Notes under the pieces: generated by a model
Told to the model about the DNA's origin: nothing
The model's database searches: none
The model's input: the letters and a program-made list of their open reading frames with translations, nothing else
From: Sciurus carolinensis
Taxonomy: Eukaryota; Chordata; Mammalia; Rodentia; Sciuridae
Length of the DNA stretch: 64,000 bases
Reading direction: 5' to 3'
NCBI RefSeq assembly: GCF_902686445.1
Contig: NC_062218.1
Location: 17,723,515 to 17,787,514, forward strand
Made by a program: the position numbers and the translations under genes
Part shown: positions 58,001-64,000 of the stretch, in pieces
Numbering within the stretch: position 1 is the first letter of the stretch
Layout of the letters: each line of letters begins with the position of its first letter

Positions 58001-58805
58001 AATCAAAGCAAGAATCAAAAAGTGGGATGGATTAAAACTAAAAATGTTTTTTTTCAGCAAAGGATACAATCAATAATGTGAAAAGAGAGCCTACAGAGTG
58101 GGAGAAAATCTTTTCCACAGGCACTTCGGATAAAGCACTTATCTCCAAACTTTATAAAGAACTAACAAAACTTACACCAAAAAATGCAAAGAACCCAATC
58201 AATAAATGGGCCAAGAAACTGGACAGACACTTTACAGAAGAAGATACACAGGAAGCTAATAAATATATGAAAAGTGTTCAACATCTCTAGTAATTAGATA
58301 AATGCAAATTTAAAAAACTCTAAGATTTCATCTTGCTCCGATTAAAATGGCTATTATCAAGAACACAATCAGTAATAGATGTTGGTGTGGGTGTGGGGGA
58401 AAAAGCACAATTTTACATTTCCGGTGGAGTTGCGAATTAGTGTATTCACTCTGGAAAGCAGTGTGGAGATTCCTCAGAAAACTTGGAGTGGACCCACCTT
58501 TTGACCCAGCTATCCTACTCCTTGGTTTATACCCAAAGGAATTAAAATGATCATACTACAGTAACACAGTCACATCAATGTTAATAGCAGCTCAATTCAC
58601 AATAGCTAGATTGTGGAACCAACCTAGATGCCCTTCAACAGATGAATGGATAAAGAAACTATGGTATATATTCACAATGGAATATTATTCAGCCATAAAG
58701 AAGAATAATATTATGGCATTTTCAGATAAATGGATGGAATTGGAGGGTATCATGCTAAGTGAAATAACCCAATTCCAAAAAATCAAAGATCGAGTTTTTT
58801 CCTGA
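55090..58805 (+). pseudogene. L1 ORF2, decayed
   Basis: Recognisable endonuclease ([33 protein letters not shown]), reverse transcriptase ([16 protein letters not shown] at 56796, [14 protein letters not shown], a CTGATGACATG remnant of the FADD box at about 57121), thumb ([15 protein letters not shown]) and the C-terminal Cys motif (CWCGCGGKST at about 58380). Many indels split it into frames of at most 94 codons, so no catalytic product is possible. An A-run of about 20 at 57309-57328 is one probable expansion site. Confidence 0.92.
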
Positions 58806-59045
58806 TGAGTGGGTGATGATATATAATGGGGGTTGGGAGATGGAGGGTGAGAAAAGAATGGAGGAACTTTAGATTATGTAGAGGGAAATGAGAGGGTGGA
58901 GGTGGTGGGGGTATGAAAGATAGTGGAATGAGACAGACATCGTACATTTATGATTACATGAATGGTACTAATCTATATGGTACACACCCATAGAAAGGAA
59001 AATTTGTACTCCATTTGTGTACAATGAATCGATATGCAGTCTGTA

Positions 59046-59078
59046 AAAATAAAATAATAATAATAATAATAATAATAA
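59046..59078 (+). repeat. (AAT)n tail of L1
   Basis: Trinucleotide AAT run grown from the L1 poly(A) tail, immediately followed by unique sequence. Confidence 0.9.
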
Positions 59079-59215
59079 AGAGGTCAATACTTAGATATCT
59101 CCAAGCAGAGCTCTGGATAGTTTGGATCAAATGTTGTTATAGAGGCAAATGCCTATACCTAGAATGAATGAGCGTTACTGAGGCAATATAAGAAAGAGTG
59201 AGAATTAAGAAATGA

Positions 59216-59425
59216 GCCAGGCATGGGGGCATATACCTGTCATTCCAGTGTCTTGGGAGACTGAGGCAGGAGGATTGCGAGATCAAAGGCAGCCTCAGCA
59301 AAGGGGAGGCACTATGCAACTCAGTGAGACCCGATCTCTAAATAAAATACAAAATATGGCTGGGGATGTGGCTCAGTGAATTGAGTGCCCCTGAGTTCAA
59401 TCCCTGGTACCTGTCCCCCCAAAAA
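59216..59425 (+). mobile_element. B1-ID composite SINE
   Basis: Best-preserved SINE of the window: B1 head (gccaggcatgggggcatata, agactgaggcaggaggattg), linker with cgatctctaaataaaatac, ID tail (ggctggggatgtggctcagt, gagtgcccctgagttcaatc, cctggtacc) and an A-rich end. Confidence 0.92.
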
Positions 59426-62400
59426 AAGAAAGGAGTGAGAATTTGAAGATGGGGTTTAATGAGGGCTACAAAGGGGTTCAGAGAATACATAGCATTGGAG
59501 ACAAGATGGAAAGAGGAGCTGGATTGAAGAAAGTAATGATGGCAGAAGAGAATAAAGTATAAATTACACAAACCCTCCAATACATAAAAATGCCAAAAAA
59601 ATCTTTAAACTGAAAAAAAAATGTATAGTATGCATAGTGATTGAGACTTTGATCCTATTCTAGTCCAGTTCAGTGGAGTGGAATTCTCAGATATAAATTG
59701 AAATATCAGTTATAAAGTGTTATTAAGTATCAGTGATTTAATGGAAATAGGATATCAAACTAAGGAATGCAGGAGATAATTGAAACCCCAAGGGAATCAA
59801 AAATATAGGGAAGTTATTGCAGTTTTATAAGTTGGATTATTGGAGAGTGAAGCCAGAATTTTATAAAACATCAATTATTGGTGGAAGAAAATGATTGTAA
59901 AAAATGTTATGCATTTAATTATAAGGGATCCTATCACAATTTCTTTACTTTGAAATTCTCAATTATTCATTATAAGAAAAAAAACTATGTTGGCTACACG
60001 GGCCCATTTTTCAAGGACTATGTGAACTATAGGCTGCTTTGAGTTTAAAGGGAGAACTGAAATCAGTCAGGACATCAGGCAGTGACTCCTCTTCCTTGCA
60101 GAGTAAGAGGTAGCAGGTGTTCTTTCCATGTAACAGCCTGGTCTCTGCTTAGAAGTCTCAACATAGCTGGATAAATGGGAGGAAGACTAAGAGAAATGAT
60201 TCACACAACCAAGAGGGATTATGTTGCTAAGAAGCATAACACACTTAGACCAGATTATTCCAGGGAGAAAAATTTTATGAAGCCTGTAGTCAGTATGAGC
60301 TTTCAGTATAGCAAAGTATCTGACTTTGGCTTTGCATATATTCTGCAGTAAGTTCTCTTCATCGCTCAGCTTAAAATGTATCACTTCTTTACCTGTGATC
60401 TGTTTTTCATGGAAATACTTCAACTTGAACTTCTTTCTCTGGTCTTTCTCTCTCTTGGAAGAAAGAAATATTTTGACTTTCAAAGGGATCGATTTATAGT
60501 ATTCTATATAAGTATTAAAAATATCACAGGCTTTGGTGAGACTGGTAAGTATCTATGGGAATGATGCTTATTGATTTGTGTCATTATACAAAAAGAGAAT
60601 ATCATGTTATTTTACAGAAAAGTGGATAATCTTTACCCAATAGGAGATGTTTACTCAGATGTTTTACTGCAGTTTGCTTTCTGAAAAAGATTACAGCAAT
60701 TCTGCAGTGAGATTTTTCTACTATAGCAAACATCTCACATTGAAATAAATAATGGCTGCTGGATGTCCTACCTAATCAATAGCTATGGAGTTTCACAGAA
60801 CTTAGAGCTGATGGTACCTTTACTATCATTTTCATTTTACTACGATCCCTTCAGCTACACTTTGAAAGTTCACTATTATCATTTCTTTTGAATTGTACAC
60901 GTGAAGGGAGAAAATCACAAACTTTCAAAATGTACAAAGGGAAAAGTGAAAGTCAAAATTCAAAGTGGTGGTTGGGAGATGTGAGGGAAAAGAGTAAGAA
61001 AGAAAAAAATCAATACCACACTGAAAAAATAAAATGTCAGTGATATGAACAACGTTGTCCATCAAACTATGGAGAAAACAAGAAATCCAATGTGGATTTC
61101 AGGAATCAACGTTTTAAGGTTGCTTGGGAAGGACCTGAGGAGGAAGATATGCTTAGGTAACACTGAGGCTAGTTTTTTGTAACTGCAAACCCAGGAAACA
61201 GGCCAAGGACCTCACATAAAAAGCATGATCCTCGCGAGCCACTGCACACAAACACACAGAAACATACTCCCACAGAGGTCGAGAAAGGGGTGAACCATTA
61301 TTGCATGTAAGTACCTCATTTGAAAAGGGCTAAAAACAAGACTACAATTACAAATAGAAATCATTGTCAAAACTTTTAAGCTGCAGACCTTGATTTGATT
61401 ATCACACACTGTATACATGAATAAAATTATTCTGCAACCCATAATTAGATACAAAAATCATTTGTCGATTAAGATTTAAAAATTATGTGAATAATAGAAA
61501 GAACAGTAGATCTATGTAGCTGGATAAAATGAATACAAATAAATATACTGAAGAGATTTTTTTAGGGAAGAAATGACTAGTTTATGAATTAATTCCATTA
61601 AAATTAAAAAATAACTGTCACTGCATATGGAGTTCCTGGAGTAAAGATTGTGAATAAAGATGATACTTTTGTTTCTGGAAACTCTGTGGATCCTCTTGAC
61701 AACTCTAACAATTTTAGAATAATGGAAATCAGAAAGAAATAAAATTAAGCAAAGTCTGATAAATTTAATAAAACAGCAGATAGATAAAAGAAATCAAATA
61801 AATAAATAGGATTGGTCATTATAATGTATATGGAACACAGAAGGTTTTCGTCTGCCAACCAGGTAACATTGCTTAGATTTGAAGGTGATTTATTTTTTTT
61901 AACTAAAATGAAAGATGGAAATCAAGAGGTATATGAAATTGCTCACTAGAAACTTGAGTCATAATTTTCAAAACATTTTTCTGGTATAACTCTTTGGGGA
62001 AGAAAATGAAGATGTATAGCTGAAGAAATAAATGTAATTTTATCAAGGTTATTTTCACAGTTGTCCCTCCAATTATTTTATATCTAATTAGCAAGAATAA
62101 TTCCAAACCACAGATACAGTAGATATGTCTCCTTGAGTTTAGAATACAGCATTATTTTTATGCTCAATATAGTTAAGACATTTTTTAAGTGAATAAAATG
62201 TTAATATTATATTATTAGAATACTTGGTGCAAATATAGATTATACTTAAAACAATGAAAGAGAATGTCCAAGAATGGTTTCTGCCCAGATGTCTTTAACT
62301 ATTTTCAGAATACTGGGCTCCCAATAATGAAGGGAGGATACGTTGTTTATATTGGTTTCCTAGGTTAGCTTTGACATACTGCCATGTTCCTACCTTTCTT

Positions 62401-62935
62401 ATAATTATTTAAGTTATTCTCCTAGGATTGTCCTACTTCAATCAAAATGTCTTCAATCAAGAGTGTGCTTTCTTTGACCGCTCCACTGTCAGCTCAAGTT
62501 AATTTCTGATTTCATCATTAAGGATTCCACACTATAAGGATAATTTTGAATTTTATATAAAATTACTTTGGGGAGAAGGTGAAGAAATGACTGTGACCCA
62601 GTTATATGTATTTTCTAAATATTAAAAATTGTCCTTCTTCATTTGTGAATCCTTGCCCTATCTTTTCTTGGTTAAATGTATTACAGAAAACAGCAGGAGT
62701 CACACAGTCCCACTTGACACTCACCCACTTCTAGGAGTTGACACGGAGAGCTCACAGCAACGGAGACTGAGGTCATTATTATTTCCTTCTTCTCATGAAA
62801 CTGGGTTGGGGGAAGGACCCTAAGATCATAAAAATAGAAGAGAACACAAAATAGATAAAGAACCTGACATTAAAAGTCATTCAAAGTGAAATGAAAATAA
62901 TATCGCGATGGCTGTTTTTCTCAGCTTTTTCTCTG
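59426..62935. other. Unique sequence without a proven gene
   Basis: No repeat family recognised. A 98-codon minus-strand frame at 60187-60483, Lys-rich at its start, contains an ACAG/GTAAAG donor-like site. I do not recognise a protein in it. Confidence 0.5.
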
Positions 62936-63105
62936 CTGTGACTGAAAGACCAGACAAGAAGAGGAAAGGTTCACATTGATACTTATTGTTTCAGAGATTT
63001 TAATCCATAGACAGCCAACTCCATCTCGCTGGGCCTGAGGTGAGACAAAACATAATGGTGAAAGAGTGTGGTGGAGAAAAGCAACTCAGGACATGGCAAC
63101 AAGGA

Positions 63106-63185
<80 letters not shown>

Positions 63186-63404
63186 TAACTCTTTAATCAC
63201 AGATAATACATAAACCCCCATTGCCCCTCCTCCTCCAGTCATAACCTGTATGTCTAATGTTAGTTACCACATAGTTAGTCCCCATCAGTGGGTTAGTGCA
63301 CTGATTAGGTTAGGACTCTCACAACCCAATTATTTCATTTCTGAACTTTCTTGCATTGTTCACACATAAGCTTTTGGGAGACATCTCATATCTAAACCAT
63401 AACA
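62936..63404 (-). repeat. MaLR-type solo LTR, family A, copy 5
   Basis: Antisense copy: starts (plus) tgctgtgactgaaagacc, with ctgaggtgagacaaaacata, ctcctccagtcataacctgt, tgcactgattaggttaggac and the end gacatctcatatctaaaccataaca. The purine tract inside is expanded to a (GA)n of nearly 80 bases at 63109-63186. Without it the LTR has the length of its sisters. Confidence 0.8.
63109..63186. repeat. (GA)n microsatellite inside the LTR
   Basis: Almost perfect GA run with one A interruption near 63171, at the place where the sister LTR at 22087 has (TC)n in the opposite orientation. Confidence 0.93.
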
Positions 63405-64000
63405 GTGGCATATTCTAACAGGACAATGAATTCAAGTTCAAAAATAAAAGAGAGTGAAGATGAGCCAGTGTACTCAAAAGCAATGGGGAAAATCTCTTAT
63501 AAGTTAAGGCTCTCTAGGGAAATTAGACGTATGCATAAAGAATTGGCTCATATTAATGTGAGGACTTGTAGATCCAACATGTGCAGAGCAGGGCAACAGC
63601 CTCGAAATTCCAGAAGAGGATGAAACTGCAGTTTTGACACAGAAGTTTTTCTCTACAGAAATCCTAATGTTCTTCAGGACTTTTAACTAATTGGATGAGG
63701 CTAACCCACATAATTGAGTGTGATTTCTTAAAATCTGCTAATCACTGCAGTTAACCACATCTATGAAATACCTTCATAGCAACGTCTGTTTAATTTAAAT
63801 AGTTGACTTCTCTAGCCAAGCCACATTGACACCTAAATATCCACTAAACTCATGTTTAAACATTGTCTGCCTCTGTTAAATTTCATGAATAAATTCTCTA
63901 ACACTAATGCCACAATACTACATGCCCCTTTTATGTATGTCTGCAATGTACTACAAATTAAATTGGTAGAGGAGAATATTCCAATCTAAGATCAAGGAAC
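63405..64000. other. Unique sequence to the window end
   Basis: No gene recognised. A 72-codon frame at 63405-63623 has no domain signature. Confidence 0.55.

Larger units (their letters stand above)
53301..59078 (+). mobile_element. Old, nearly full-length L1 LINE
   Basis: Second large L1, older than the one at 8292. It has a 5' UTR with a GC-rich block (about 53301-53550), a T-rich middle and a segment reading gtaaatgataaccaaactca and gtttgtatggggtgctgctg. ORF1 starts at 54059, ORF2 at about 55090, and the 3' UTR starts at 58806 and ends in an (AAT)n tail at 59046-59077. Numerous frameshifts and stops break both frames. The left boundary is approximate and no target-site duplication was identified. 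It lacks both the tandem promoter units and the telomere-like 3' motif of the younger copy. Confidence 0.92.

Noticed and set aside
7794..59100. aaagaggtcaata shared by 7794 and 59079 as a possible L1 target-site duplication
   Set aside because: The two sites flank different elements 51 kb apart, and matches of this length are expected by chance in 64 kb.

Overview
The window is nuclear DNA from a rodent, most likely a member of the squirrel family (Sciuridae: squirrels, marmots, ground squirrels). The evidence is the interspersed repeats. Several short elements join a B1-type (7SL-derived) head to an ID-type (tRNA-derived) tail, the composite SINE known from sciurids. There are also L1 LINEs, ERVL-MaLR-type LTRs and older mammalian MIR/MLT1 relics. 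Most of the sequence is AT-rich and intergenic or intronic in character. I found no intact host protein-coding gene. Apart from transposon reading frames, the open frames are short, have no recognisable domain and often need a non-ATG start.

Layout. 1-8276: AT-rich DNA with a MIR, an ID SINE and a second MIR-like relic. 8277-14552: a full-length L1 with a 15-bp target-site duplication, a duplicated GC-rich 5' UTR promoter unit, broken ORF1, ORF2 open through the endonuclease and reverse transcriptase domains but broken near its C terminus, and a 3' UTR with a telomere-like motif and a G-quadruplex tract. 14593-28 kb: B1-ID SINEs, two ancient LTRs (one split by a SINE), a MaLR-type solo LTR, an inverted MaLR LTR relic and an old L1 3' fragment. 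29997-32469: a minus-strand MaLR-type provirus with both LTRs. 33-44 kb: mostly unique sequence with one LTR, an ID SINE, a MIR relic, a 32-bp perfect palindrome and, at about 41.9-42.3 kb on the minus strand, a candidate promoter plus non-coding first exon. This is the only host-gene signal I would follow up. 44.3-49.8 kb: an ancient L1 repeatedly invaded by younger L1s, a SINE and an LTR fragment. 50.9-52.7 kb: a SINE and an inverted L1 tail. 53.3-59.1 kb: an old, nearly full-length, heavily mutated L1. 59.2-64 kb: a SINE, unique sequence and a minus-strand LTR with a long (GA)n tract.

How the parts relate. The L1 copies are of at least three ages. The L1 family supplies the endonuclease and reverse transcriptase that mobilise the SINEs (known biology), and the SINEs here end in A-rich tails as expected. 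The MaLR copies are non-autonomous LTR elements with no reading frame of their own. No CRISPR array, operon, tRNA gene or rRNA gene was seen, and nothing amounts to a convincing undescribed biological system. The most unusual structures are the two-unit L1 promoter, the telomere-like repeat in the L1 3' UTR, the nested L1 complex and the candidate first exon.
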